Below, piece after piece: positions 1 to 8,337 of a DNA stretch of 64,000 nt. This stretch comes from Planctomyces sp. (GTDB taxonomy: Bacteria > Planctomycetota > Planctomycetia > Planctomycetales > Planctomycetaceae): the NCBI GenBank assembly GCA_016795105.1, contig JAEUIH010000005.1, positions 9,220-73,219 of the forward strand. Direction: 5' to 3'. Under the pieces are notes generated by a model. It had not been told where the DNA came from and searched no databases. It saw only the letters and a program-made list of their open reading frames with translations. Positions within the stretch are counted from its first letter, which is position 1; each line of letters begins with the position of its first letter. The translations under genes and the position numbers were made by a program.

Positions 1-140
1 CCGGCTTTCTTGAACGTTGTTTGGTGTTGGGGTTGGTGGTGGCGCCCGCCGCAACCCCCGGGTGGTGTTGGGGGCCCGCGCCCCCCCCCACGACTATGGA
101 TGAAATGATCCAAAAGTGATCGGTAAGGATAATTGTACTC
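1..140. other. G/C-biased low-complexity leader before truD
   Basis: No gene is seen here. About the first 90 bases are strongly biased: a G/T-rich run (about 20-50) is followed by alternating blocks of G and C, including a GGGGGC/GCCCCC inverted pair around 69-89. This could be the distal part of a terminator or hairpin of an upstream gene outside the window, or a low-quality assembly edge. No convincing promoter for truD was recognised. Confidence 0.4.
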
Positions 141-1349
141 GTGAAACTTAGACGCCTTCCTGAAGATTTTCAGGTTGAAGAGCTGACAAGACGTGCGCCC
201 GACAAAGGAGCGTTCGCCTTCTACCGGCTGACGAAGAATTCGATTGGAACACCAGAAGCTGTTTCTGCGATCTCTGATCGACTGAAAATCCCTCGACGAC
301 GGATCAGCTACGGGGGGCTCAAGGATCGACACGCCGTCACGATTCAGTACCTGACGATCCATCAGGGGCCTCGCAGTGGATTCCGGCACAAGTCGTTTAA
401 CCTTGAGTATCTGGGCCAGACGAGTGCTGCATTCACACCTGCAGATATTGATGGAAATCGTTTTCAGCTTGTGTTGCGCGATATGACTCAATCCGAGTCA
501 GCCGATTCACTTGCTGCGATTGACCAGATTCGCACTTCCGGGCTGCCGAATTATTTTGACAACCAGAGATTTGGCTCTCTGGGAGTCTCGGGGGACTGGA
601 TTGCAAAATCATGGTGCCAGGGAGACTACGAACGAGCACTCTGGCTGGCGCTTGCGGATCCGTATCAATACGATCATGCAGACGAACGCCGACAGAAGGA
701 AATTATGCGTGAGCACTGGGGACGCTGGCCGGAATGTAAACAGGCCTTAAGCCGTTCACATCGACGCAGCATTGTGACGTTCCTTTCTGACAAGGTGGAA
801 TCCGGTCGTCATCCCGACTATCGCGGCGCATTCGCGCGAATCAGTGTGGACCTTCGAGGCCTGTATCTTTCGGCGTGGCAGTCCGCACTCTGGAACCGGC
901 TGCTGACTCGATTCATCAAACATATCGCAGGACACGAAGCATGCCGCGAATTTCCACTGATCAGCGGTCCGGCGGTTTTCATCGCAGGTACCTCGAGCTC
1001 ACTTCCACCTGACCTGGCAAAAGTGCAACTGATATTGCCTTCCGCTCGAATTGATCGCCCGGAAGGCATCGTGGGGGAACTGCTCGATCGGGTTCTTGCT
1101 GAAGAAGGAATCGAACTTCGACAGATTCGAGTCAAGTACCCTCGAGATAGTTTCTTTTCGAAGGGTTCAAGACAGGCCATCATTTTTCCGGATGAGTTGA
1201 CAGCTCATTCTCACCCTGATGAACTCTATCCGCAGCGCAGAAAACTCGTCACACGCTTTTGTCTTCCTCGCGGCAGCTACGCCACGATCCTGGTAAAACG
1301 GATCACAAGCGGCTGTAGTGACCCACCCGAGCTTGATGACGAAGAGTGA
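141..1349 (+). CDS. truD: tRNA pseudouridine(13) synthase TruD
   Basis: Isomerises uridine 13 of some tRNAs to pseudouridine in the cytoplasm. The 402-residue protein begins KLRRLPEDFQVEE, the usual TruD N-terminus, and carries the catalytic motif GGLKDRHAVTIQY with the nucleophilic aspartate at residue 62. Later blocks such as LPNYFDNQRFGS (about 135-145) and the large inserted TRUD domain fit the family, which is usually 340-420 residues. The start is GTG at 141; only a weak purine stretch (AAGGA) lies about 12 bases upstream, so translation may be modest. The next gene starts 23 bases after this stop on the same strand, so the two may be cotranscribed. Function is assigned from family motifs. 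Confidence 0.93.
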   Translation: MKLRRLPEDFQVEELTRRAPDKGAFAFYRLTKNSIGTPEAVSAISDRLKIPRRRISYGGLKDRHAVTIQYLTIHQGPRSGFRHKSFNLEYLGQTSAAFTPADIDGNRFQLVLRDMTQSESADSLAAIDQIRTSGLPNYFDNQRFGSLGVSGDWIAKSWCQGDYERALWLALADPYQYDHADERRQKEIMREHWGRWPECKQALSRSHRRSIVTFLSDKVESGRHPDYRGAFARISVDLRGLYLSAWQSALWNRLLTRFIKHIAGHEACREFPLISGPAVFIAGTSSSLPPDLAKVQLILPSARIDRPEGIVGELLDRVLAEEGIELRQIRVKYPRDSFFSKGSRQAIIFPDELTAHSHPDELYPQRRKLVTRFCLPRGSYATILVKRITSGCSDPPELDDEE

Positions 1350-1371
1350 ACAAAAAACTGGAGTTGATCGT

Positions 1372-2358
1372 ATGAACCGCCGTGAATATCTCGCCACCGC
1401 AGCAGCCCTTGCCGGTACAGCCATCTTCAGCCAAACGCCGCTGCTCGCAGGTGCAGGCCCGCTTGCAGGTACAGGAGTGGCGGCAACGCAGGAGACTGCC
1501 AATCAGCGAAAGGCAGCGTCCGGAACCTCACGTACTCGCTTTGCCGTTTCGACGTATTCATTCTGGCAGTTCAATCGAGAAGAGTATCGATCAATTGACA
1601 CTTGTATCGACCTTGCTGCTGAATGGGGATTTGATGGTGTAGAGATCCTTCATCGGCAGATGACCGATGAGAGCAACGCGACACTGCAGAAGATCAAGCA
1701 GCGTGCGTTCGTCAACGGGCTGGACCTTTGTGGCTTCTCAACACATCAGGGCTGGGTTTCGCCTGATCCGGAAGTTCGGAAAAAGAACACCGAGCACACG
1801 ATTCATTGCATAGAGTTGTCATATTCGCTTGGCATTCCCACCATGCGTGTGAATACCGGCCGATGGGGCACGAGCGGCAGCTTTGATGAACTGATGGCAA
1901 ACCGCGGCATTGAACCAGTACTCGATGGCTTCACCGAAGACCAGGGTTTTGACTGGGTGATTCAGGGATTAACCGAATGCCTTCCTGCGGCCGAACGCTG
2001 TGGTGTAACGTTGGGACTTGAGAATCACTGGGGCCTGGGCAGAACCCCGGAAGGCGTGATGCGGATTGTCAAAGCGATCAACTCACCATGGCTCAAGACA
2101 ACTCTCGACACCGGAAATTTCCTCGAAGACCCCTACGACAGACTCGAACTGATGGCCGACGATGCTGTCCTTGTACAGGCCAAGACGTATTACGGGGGTG
2201 GCCTGTGGTATTCACTCGATCTGGACTATCCTCGCATCGCAGCCCTGCTGCGGAAGCACAAATACCGAGGTTATGTATCGCTGGAATTTGAAGGAAAAGA
2301 AGATCCAAAGACGGCGATCCCGAAAAGTCTCGCCCTTTTAAAAACTGCTTTCAGCTGA
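1372..2358 (+). CDS. Tat-exported sugar phosphate isomerase/epimerase-like TIM-barrel protein
   Basis: Xylose isomerase-like TIM barrel of the AP-endonuclease-2 superfamily (328 residues). The N-terminus MNRREYLATAAALAG is a twin-arginine signal, so the protein is probably exported folded. The barrel starts near residue 55 (TRFAVSTYSF). Likely metal ligands lie in GLENHWG, TLDTGNF, QAKTYY and the terminal SLEFEGKED. The start at ATG 1372 is chosen because it places the RR motif at residues 3-4; an in-frame GTG at 1318 would add 18 residues and overlap truD. Planctomycetes have many such exported isomerase-like proteins, generally assumed to act on sugars or inositols in the periplasm. The substrate cannot be read from the sequence. 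Confidence 0.85.
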   Translation: MNRREYLATAAALAGTAIFSQTPLLAGAGPLAGTGVAATQETANQRKAASGTSRTRFAVSTYSFWQFNREEYRSIDTCIDLAAEWGFDGVEILHRQMTDESNATLQKIKQRAFVNGLDLCGFSTHQGWVSPDPEVRKKNTEHTIHCIELSYSLGIPTMRVNTGRWGTSGSFDELMANRGIEPVLDGFTEDQGFDWVIQGLTECLPAAERCGVTLGLENHWGLGRTPEGVMRIVKAINSPWLKTTLDTGNFLEDPYDRLELMADDAVLVQAKTYYGGGLWYSLDLDYPRIAALLRKHKYRGYVSLEFEGKEDPKTAIPKSLALLKTAFS

Positions 2359-3017
2359 TACGAGAATTCTCTGGCTGAGTAGGGCGGCATACTAAAAAGT
2401 GCGAACCAGGGGGCCTTCATCCCCAAAGTACTCATCTCGCTCCGCCGTGATATCGAACCCTGGTAGCATCTGCGCAGCGAGGATTGTTGTGCGTTGATTC
2501 CGACTTCATACAATGTGTAGCCAGCGTGATTGGTAACCAAGAAAGACACGAACCACACGAAAGAACACAATCGGGTACTTCTGCGATTCTTCCGTCTCTT
2601 CCGCGTATTCTGTGGTCAAAAACGACAGCCCTCCCTGCCATTCCTTCGTGTGGTTCGTGTCTTTCGTGGTTACCAGAGTGGCGAGGTTCTGCATTGATGG
2701 CTGAGTTCGCCCGATTCGTAAGCGTTCGTTGCAGAGAAACTGCAATTCACTATTTCTTTATTGATCCGTCTACCAAACTCGACAAACCGAGAATTCGGCG
2801 TCCAGGAAAGACAGGAGGAATTGGTAAAGAACATGGGATCAGAAAGTCGTGGAGAGCAGGAGATCCCCGCCAAATGTCGCCTTATCGCAGAATCCCTCTA
2901 TACGTCCGAACACGGGTAGGTAAAATGGCGTCGTTGTGAGGAATCTGAGTGGGATGGTCACCATTCGAGTGACCGCCAGGCGTATCCCACAAAACTCTTA
3001 CATGCACGGAGGATACG
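2359..3017. other. 659-bp intergenic region with an inverted-repeat element
   Basis: No credible gene. ORFs of 60-150 codons occur in several frames, but they run through the repeat element at 2532-2674 and encode no recognisable domain. The part nearest the next gene (2940-3017) holds CATGCACGGAGGATACGATG, with a good Shine-Dalgarno (GGAGG) for the gene at 3018. The remaining sequence shows no tRNA, riboswitch or clear terminator to my eye. Confidence 0.6.
2532..2674. repeat. 143-bp element bounded by 34-bp inverted repeats
   Basis: The left arm 2532-2565 begins GGTAACCAAGAAAGACACG; the right arm 2641-2674 is its reverse complement with only two mismatches. The 75-bp spacer has its own periodic pyrimidine-rich text (CTTCCGTCTCTTCCGCG). 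There is no ORF for a transposase and no obvious target-site duplication. It may form a very long hairpin in either transcript. Short texts of the form TTCGTGTGGTTCGTGTCTTTCGTGG are, from memory, common dispersed intergenic motifs in planctomycetes and related environmental genomes. Confidence 0.75.
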
Positions 3018-3278
3018 ATGCCAACGCAAATCGTTAACCTGCCGCAGATGAAGTCCTGTCACGATGTTGAGACCGACATTCATCGGGAACTCACAGCTCA
3101 GGCTGGGATGACAGTTTCTTCTTTGGTTGTGCGGCGTATGCACAACGGAGTCTGCCTTGAAGGTGTGGTTCATCTTGAAGATGAATCGCTGGATATCTGT
3201 GAAACAGTACGACGTGTTGCGGGAGCAACGCGGATTCTGAATCGCCTAGTTGTTTGTCGAGAATGTGAAACGTTCTAA
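3018..3278 (+). CDS. Small BON-like domain protein
   Basis: 86 residues. The central part (about 16-80: DIHRELTAQAG..VSSLVVRRMHNGVCLEGVV) has the pattern of a BON domain: a helix, then a strand bearing V..NGV.L.G.V, then a second helix and a final strand. BON domains typically bind membranes or phospholipids, or serve as small adaptor modules. There is no signal peptide, so the protein is probably cytoplasmic. The start ATG is preceded by GGAGG at 8 bases spacing. Its end overlaps the start of the ATP-grasp gene, indicating translational coupling and a shared task. Assignment rests on the pattern only; it could also be another small alpha/beta fold. Confidence 0.6.
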   Translation: MPTQIVNLPQMKSCHDVETDIHRELTAQAGMTVSSLVVRRMHNGVCLEGVVHLEDESLDICETVRRVAGATRILNRLVVCRECETF

Positions 3279-4434
3279 ATTCCTGATCCTGGAGTTTCTG
3301 CACGCGGATGCTCAGACATGGCTCGACTCCTCGGCGTCCATGCGTCAGGAAGCCGCGGCAATGCTGTCTGCGGTGATTGCAGAACTTCAGTTATCGGGCA
3401 CCTTCGACGTCGCTGTGGTACTCAGCGAAAACACAGCCCTCAGTTTCAACACTGAAATTCCGTCGCCGGAGAATGGGAACATTGGTGAACTACGTGTTCC
3501 CGCCGGGATGTCCGTGCATGAGTTCCTGCAGTGGACTTTGAGCAGTACAGTCGGCCGCAGGGGGGCAGATGTCGTTCCGGCAGACTATGTGCTCATCATT
3601 GCTCCCGAAACGAATCAGATCCTCTGTGACCTACTACTACTTTTCGAGGCTCTACCGAGTCGGTCGACAACTGATTCGGAGCAACCACTTCTTTTAAACC
3701 TCGATGCTCAGCGAACCGCCATCTTCTCCGATAAATGGCAGACCTTCGAATGGCTTCGATCGCATAATCTCCCGACGATCGACTCGCAGCTGCTGCCAGA
3801 TTTTCAGGCAGGGTCAAGCCAGCATGCAGACACATCATTTGAACACACGATGTATATCATCAAACCACGAGATGGTGCTGGGAGCGACGGTGTGCGGGTC
3901 GTGACACTCGATGAGCTTCTGCAATTCCGTGATTCGGATGTATCGCGCCGGATGGACTACTGGCTGATTCAGCCCCTGATCGAAGGAGTCGCCTGTTCAT
4001 GTGGAATGATCGGGCGCGGTCCTGAAAAGAACGCATTTGTATTACCAGCCGCTCGACAGCTCATTCAACAAACGGACAATTGCCTGTACTACACTGGAGG
4101 CGTCCTTCCATGTGGAAATGATCTGCAGAACGTGATTCAACCTGTTATACAGCAAATCGCTCAATGCCTCGGCGGCTTTCGAGGCTATGTGGGTGTTGAC
4201 CTGATCGTAAATCTTCAGTCCGAAACACCCGTGCGGATCGTTGAGATCAATCCTCGGCTGTGCACCAGTTTTGTCGGCTATCGAATACTCTCAAAGCAAA
4301 ACCTGGTGCACGTTCTTTGCGGAATTGAAACGCGTGAACAACTCGACTGGCACGATGGCACCGTTGTGAAATTCGACTCCACAGGAACAACTTCAGGTCA
4401 GGTGAGTGCTACAGAGATTCAAGAAATCCGGTGA
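3265..4434 (+). CDS. ATP-grasp ligase, possibly related to MfnD/tetrahydromethanopterin-linked enzymes
   Basis: About 389 residues from GTG 3265, overlapping the BON-like gene by 14 bases; a TTG at 3250 is an alternative start. The central part has an ATP-grasp lysine strand (MYIIKPRDGAGSDGVRVV) and the C-terminal half ends with the metal-binding block VRIVEINPRLCTSFVGYR, preceded by GYVGVDLIV. ATP-grasp enzymes join a carboxylate to an amine or thiol with ATP. The order of motifs resembles the archaeal tyramine-glutamate ligase MfnD and the ATP-grasp proteins encoded with tetrahydromethanopterin C1 genes in planctomycetes, but no other C1 gene is in view, so this is a hypothesis. The 3' end overlaps the convergent hydrolase gene by 26 bp. 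Confidence 0.7.
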   Translation: MKRSKFLILEFLHADAQTWLDSSASMRQEAAAMLSAVIAELQLSGTFDVAVVLSENTALSFNTEIPSPENGNIGELRVPAGMSVHEFLQWTLSSTVGRRGADVVPADYVLIIAPETNQILCDLLLLFEALPSRSTTDSEQPLLLNLDAQRTAIFSDKWQTFEWLRSHNLPTIDSQLLPDFQAGSSQHADTSFEHTMYIIKPRDGAGSDGVRVVTLDELLQFRDSDVSRRMDYWLIQPLIEGVACSCGMIGRGPEKNAFVLPAARQLIQQTDNCLYYTGGVLPCGNDLQNVIQPVIQQIAQCLGGFRGYVGVDLIVNLQSETPVRIVEINPRLCTSFVGYRILSKQNLVHVLCGIETREQLDWHDGTVVKFDSTGTTSGQVSATEIQEIR

Positions 4435-5263
4435 GCAGATTGACCAGTTGAGTTGTCTGGGCGATGTGAATAACGTGCCCGATACCTGGCAGACGAATAT
4501 GAACGAGATCACTGGTGTTGTCAGCAATCAGCCGAGCATCGTCATCGGTCAGCATACCTCCGGCAGCGACATCCGCCTGCAGTAGAAGCGTTGGGCACTT
4601 CAGAGCATGAACGACGGCCGTTGTGTCATAGCCGTCCATCCATTTACCGGCAAGAATTGGATTGAATACCTGTGGATCAACATGCTGGAGGGAGGCGGCG
4701 GTGAATCGAAGAGCCACGGAATCCCGAGTTTCCCGGAGCAACATTTTCTTCCCCGTTGCCGGATCCAGCAGTACAATTTCTCCCAACTCTCGAGCGACCT
4801 CATTCAGAGATCGCCGATGCCCCGCGAATCGACTCAATCCTGCAAAGAAACTGTGCAATATATTTGAGTGAATGGCTGGCCCCATGGTGCGAAACGGGGG
4901 ATCTTCCATGACCACTGCCTGCACACGATCTCCCAGTCGAGCAGCAGCGCCGGCCGCCACCATTGCTCCCAGTGAGTGCCCATAGAGTACAACTCTGCCA
5001 AACGGGGACCGCTCGACCAGATCAACAATATCATCCACGTAGTTTGTGACTCGATACTGTTCGGCGACTCGGCCGGAAAATCCATGTCCCCGCAGATCGA
5101 TTGCCGCAACCTGCCATCGAAGATGCAGCGCATGCATCACGGGCAAAAACGTCTGCCAGCGTCGAGTCACACCGTGCAGCATCAGCAGAACCGGGCCGTC
5201 TCCGTCGGTAGAGCCGATATGAATCGCTGTATGTTTTCCGGCGAAATCACTTTCCCGGATCAT
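4409..5263 (-). CDS. Alpha/beta hydrolase
   Basis: 284-residue single-domain alpha/beta hydrolase. Visible elements: the oxyanion-hole strand LLMLHG (26-31), the AIDLRGHGFSG turn (54-64), the nucleophile elbow GHSLG with Ser97, and the C-terminal catalytic His in GIGHVIHIA near 266. No signal peptide, so probably cytoplasmic. Its ATG overlaps the stop of the upstream DUF1501 gene by 4 bases (ATGA), so the two are almost certainly cotranscribed. The family covers esterases, haloperoxidase-like and C-C hydrolases; the substrate cannot be told. The end overlaps the convergent ATP-grasp gene, leaving no room for a terminator between them. Confidence 0.85.
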   Translation of the reverse strand: MIRESDFAGKHTAIHIGSTDGDGPVLLMLHGVTRRWQTFLPVMHALHLRWQVAAIDLRGHGFSGRVAEQYRVTNYVDDIVDLVERSPFGRVVLYGHSLGAMVAAGAAARLGDRVQAVVMEDPPFRTMGPAIHSNILHSFFAGLSRFAGHRRSLNEVARELGEIVLLDPATGKKMLLRETRDSVALRFTAASLQHVDPQVFNPILAGKWMDGYDTTAVVHALKCPTLLLQADVAAGGMLTDDDARLIADNTSDLVHIRLPGIGHVIHIAQTTQLVNLLTGFLESL

Positions 5264-6687
5264 CGCAGTGTAACCTGTGACTCAGTCGCTTCAGCACCGG
5301 TGAACAGGGGTTCGATCACATCTCCATTCATCAGGTAGTTCTTTCGACCAAGTGGATCATCCACGGAGGCTTCCGGATGCACGCCCAATGCGGAGAAGAG
5401 TGTGGTGCAGACATCGGCAGGAGACCACGAACGACTAACCGGATATGCGGCGATTGCATCGGTCTGTCCCAGAACCTGACCACCGCGAACTCCACCGCCC
5501 GCAAAGAGCGCCGAATACGCATGAGCCCAGTGATCACGACCGGGAACTGTCTGGCCGGGGAGTGTTGAGACACGAGGAGTCCGTCCGAATTCTCCCATCA
5601 CGATTACCATGGTATCCTGCAGCAGCCCGCTTGCCGAAAGATCGGTGATGAGTGCTTCGAGGCCCTGATCAAGCTGAGGCAACAACACGTTCTTCAGACG
5701 GCCCCAGTTATCCACATGAGTATCCCAGGTCTGAACGATGCCCATAGTCGCCTGAATAATTGGAACTCCGGCCTCGGCAAGTCGACGGGACAGCAGCAGT
5801 GACTGTCCGAACTTATTTCTTCCGTAGCGACTTCTGGTCTGGTCGGTTTCTGTATCGATTCGAAATGCATTTGCGACTCGCGCAGATGTGAGCAGAGAAA
5901 ATGCTACATCCTGCTGTTCAACAAATGCTTTTGCTCGAGTATCTTTGCCTAGGACCGGATCGCTGTCATTCAAATGGTTCAGCAGTTCACGTCTCGACAC
6001 AAGACGGTTGCCTGTCATGTCGCCTGGAAGAGACAGCGAATCTACTTTGAACGTCGGTTCATTGGGGTCATGGTTAATTTGCCACGGGTCATGGCGAGTC
6101 CCAAGAAAACCGGCATGCTGACCGGGCCAGGTCAATGGTCCTTCAATCAGATAGTTGGGCAGAGAGACACCACTGGGAATGCCATCGGTACGAGGCTTTA
6201 CAAAATCAAGTGCAGCTGCCACGTTCGGAAAGTCATTTCGGGACTCTACTCGATCGAGATCGCTTCCACCGCGAGGCAAAGGTGTTGGCCGACCGGTAAG
6301 TGCCACATGCGTTGCGAGTAGGTGATTGTGTTCAACGTGAGCCAGCGTTCGCACAATCGACCATTCGTTGGTCATGCGAGCCAGTCTGGGCAAATGTTCG
6401 CAGACACCTGCGCCGGCAATCGTTGTCTGAATCGACTTGAATTCACCGCGAACTTCTGCCGGCGCGTCCGGTTTGGGGTCAAGTGTATCGAGCTGACTTG
6501 GTCCACCACTCAGCAAAACCAGAATCACCGATTTTGCCCGAGGCGTGCCGCCATTTCCAGAGAACCCAGTACTTCCTGAGAGCGGCATCGCCCCCTGAAG
6601 TGCAGACGGAAGACAGCTGCCAACGACACCGGCACCACCGATCTGAAGGCAGCGACGACGATTCAGGAGATATCGAGGGGAGATCAT
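5260..6687 (-). CDS. DUF1501 family Tat-exported protein (sulfatase/phosphatase-like fold)
   Basis: 475 residues from ATG 6687, chosen because GGGAA lies about 8 bases upstream; ATG 6702 would add five residues. The N-terminus holds a twin-arginine signal (LNRRRCLQIGGAGVVGS). DUF1501 hallmarks are LSGGPSQLDTLDPKP, VIVMGEFGRTPR and GRDHWAHAYSALFAGGG near the C-terminus. DUF1501 is related to alkaline phosphatase/sulfatase folds and is strongly expanded in planctomycetes, where such genes often sit beside DUF1553/DUF1549 cytochrome genes; none is present here. It is coupled to the hydrolase gene downstream. Exact activity is unknown. Confidence 0.88.
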   Translation of the reverse strand: MISPRYLLNRRRCLQIGGAGVVGSCLPSALQGAMPLSGSTGFSGNGGTPRAKSVILVLLSGGPSQLDTLDPKPDAPAEVRGEFKSIQTTIAGAGVCEHLPRLARMTNEWSIVRTLAHVEHNHLLATHVALTGRPTPLPRGGSDLDRVESRNDFPNVAAALDFVKPRTDGIPSGVSLPNYLIEGPLTWPGQHAGFLGTRHDPWQINHDPNEPTFKVDSLSLPGDMTGNRLVSRRELLNHLNDSDPVLGKDTRAKAFVEQQDVAFSLLTSARVANAFRIDTETDQTRSRYGRNKFGQSLLLSRRLAEAGVPIIQATMGIVQTWDTHVDNWGRLKNVLLPQLDQGLEALITDLSASGLLQDTMVIVMGEFGRTPRVSTLPGQTVPGRDHWAHAYSALFAGGGVRGGQVLGQTDAIAAYPVSRSWSPADVCTTLFSALGVHPEASVDDPLGRKNYLMNGDVIEPLFTGAEATESQVTLR

Positions 6688-6930
6688 ACAGTGGTTTCCC
6701 ATCTGTAAAAGGCAGGCAAACGCGGCGAGGTCGAGAAATCAAACGGGGGGAACCCAGCAATTATGCGCCCAGAAGTCCTCACGTGCAACGCCCAATCCCC
6801 GCAACCACCCACTCTTTTCGACACACCCCAGGGAACCCGATAAGGGGTCAGGAGTCGTTTTTGCCGCAATCTGCACAAAATAGGTGGTTTTGTTTTGGTC
6901 CAGGTATCTGATCTTGCGGTGTTGGGGGCG

Positions 6931-6955
6931 ATTCCCAGGGTCAGACCCCGGGAAT
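6931..6955. repeat. Intergenic stem-loop
   Basis: A 10-bp stem with one A-C mismatch and a TCAGA loop (ATTCCCAGGG-TCAGA-CCCCGGGAAT). It has no T-run on either side, so it is not a classic terminator. It lies upstream of the DUF1501 operon and of mreB. It is likely part of a dispersed intergenic repeat rather than a gene-specific regulator. Confidence 0.5.
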
Positions 6956-6975
6956 TTCTGCCGACGCCATAACGT

Positions 6976-7130
6976 CCAAAACGAAACACAGCCAGCGCGA
7001 TGCGGACGGCACATGGAATGTGCCTGCTACCGTAGCAGGCATTCTCCGAATGCCGTCCGCCCTACGCCTGAACGCCCAAAACGAAACACAGCCAGTGCGA
7101 TGCGGACGGCACATGGAATGTGCCTGCTAC
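6976..7130. repeat. Pair of 55-bp direct repeats with an internal inverted arm
   Basis: Copy one is 6976-7030 and copy two is 7076-7130, beginning CCAAAACGAAACACAGCCAG. The offset is exactly 100 bp and they differ at a single base (GCGCG versus GTGCG). Between them, 7032-7060 is an imperfect reverse complement of 7002-7030 (GCGGACGGCA...TGCCTGCTAC), so the first copy can fold into a 29-bp imperfect hairpin. The layout looks like tandem copies of a mobile or replicating intergenic palindromic repeat. Confidence 0.8.
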
Positions 7131-7254
7131 TTTGGAAACCGGCCGAAATTGCTGGAAGAATCTGCATCTTGCGGAATTTGCGGGTTTGCCGATACACTTT
7201 AGCGAACGACTCAAAATACGAAGACCTTCACTGTTCGACGGGAACTCAGCACGG

Positions 7255-8304
7255 ATGCTGACCTGGATTCGAAAACGATTCTGCGCGGATATGGCGATTG
7301 ATCTGGGGACAACATCCACCCAGATTGGTATGCCAGGTGAAGGTATTCGCCTCGACGAACCTTCCGTCGTTGCCGTCCCCAGAGGATCTCACCGAGTTGC
7401 TGGTCGTGGTGCAGCTGTAGGGAAGCTGGCCTATCAGATGCTTGGGCGAACACCGGAGGGTATTCATGCGGTCCGACCGCTTCGACATGGTGTGATCAGT
7501 GACTTTGAACTCTGCGAAGCGATGCTGAGGTATTTCATTCGCAAGGCATCTGGCAGAACATCTGGTTTGCGACCTCGAGTCATGATCGCTGTCCCTGGAT
7601 GTATCACGGCGGTTGAGCGACGGGCGGTCTTCAACAGTGCAGAACGAGCTGGGGCGGGTCGAATCTGGCTGATCGATGAATCACGTGCAGCGGGAATCGG
7701 AGCTGGACTTCCAGTGTCAGAACCGCTTGCCAGCATGGTTTGTGACATTGGCGGCGGGACGACAGAAGTCGCTGTGATGAGTCTCGCCGATGTTGTTTCA
7801 TCGCAGTCAATCCGAACTGCCGGCGACAGTATGGACGAGACGATTATTCGTTATCTCCGAAAACGGTACTCACTGAGAATTGGTGAACAGTCGGCGGAGC
7901 ACTTGAAGGTTGCGATCGGAAGCGCTGCACCACTGGATCATGAGATGACTCATGAGATCAGCGGACTCGATACAGCCAGTGGAATTCCCCGGAAGGCGCT
8001 GGTCACGAGCGAAGAGATTCGTGAAGCGCTCTATGAACCTCTCGAGGAGATTGTCGACTGTGTTCGAAGAACGATTGAGCGATGTCAACCGGAATTGATC
8101 GCGGATCTTGCGGATACCGGAATGGTTCTGACCGGGGGTGGTGCACTCCTGCGAGGAATCGATCGATATCTCAGCCAGCATCTTGGAATCCCGGTGCGAG
8201 TTGCGGATTCTCCACGCACAACTGTGACTCGGGGGGCAATGATCTGTCTGGATCATCTCGATCGATGGAAGACGGGGCTTGACGACGGGCAGGCCAGTCT
8301 CTGA
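7255..8304 (+). CDS. mreB: Rod shape-determining protein MreB
   Basis: Bacterial actin that forms membrane-associated filaments directing sidewall peptidoglycan synthesis. 349 residues from ATG 7255, which puts the hydrophobic/basic MLTWIRKRFCAD peptide and then the phosphate-1 loop DLGTTST (16-22) at the normal place; the frame is open back to 7120, but that stretch is repeat DNA. Also visible are phosphate-2 CDIGGGTTEVAV and the adenosine motif VLTGGGALLRGID near the C-terminus. The length equals typical MreB (330-350). It heads mreB-mreC-mreD-PBP2, all on the same strand with short gaps. The presence of a full set in a planctomycete-like genome is notable because members of the group differ in cell-wall gene content. 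Confidence 0.93.
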   Translation: MLTWIRKRFCADMAIDLGTTSTQIGMPGEGIRLDEPSVVAVPRGSHRVAGRGAAVGKLAYQMLGRTPEGIHAVRPLRHGVISDFELCEAMLRYFIRKASGRTSGLRPRVMIAVPGCITAVERRAVFNSAERAGAGRIWLIDESRAAGIGAGLPVSEPLASMVCDIGGGTTEVAVMSLADVVSSQSIRTAGDSMDETIIRYLRKRYSLRIGEQSAEHLKVAIGSAAPLDHEMTHEISGLDTASGIPRKALVTSEEIREALYEPLEEIVDCVRRTIERCQPELIADLADTGMVLTGGGALLRGIDRYLSQHLGIPVRVADSPRTTVTRGAMICLDHLDRWKTGLDDGQASL

Positions 8305-8337
8305 TCAGGAACTCAGAGATGACAGGAGTTTCATCCG

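Larger units (their letters stand above)
6688..7254. other. 567-bp intergenic region with hairpins and direct repeats
   Basis: Divergent spacer between the DUF1501 gene and mreB. It holds a stem-loop at 6931-6955 (ATTCCCAGGG / CCCCGGGAAT with one mismatch), an ACCCC/GGGGT pair near 6829-6850, and two 55-bp direct repeats exactly 100 bp apart (6976-7030 and 7076-7130). The apparent ORF extension upstream of mreB runs through the second repeat and is probably not translated. Promoters for both flanking genes must lie here, but none stands out. Confidence 0.6.

Noticed and set aside
2484-2939. 151-codon ORF on the plus strand in the intergenic region
   Set aside because: It runs through both inverted-repeat arms and has no domain, no good start and low-complexity text.
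7120-7254. Upstream extension of mreB by 45 residues
   Set aside because: It begins inside the second 55-bp direct repeat and has no actin similarity; the ATG at 7255 gives a normal MreB N-terminus.
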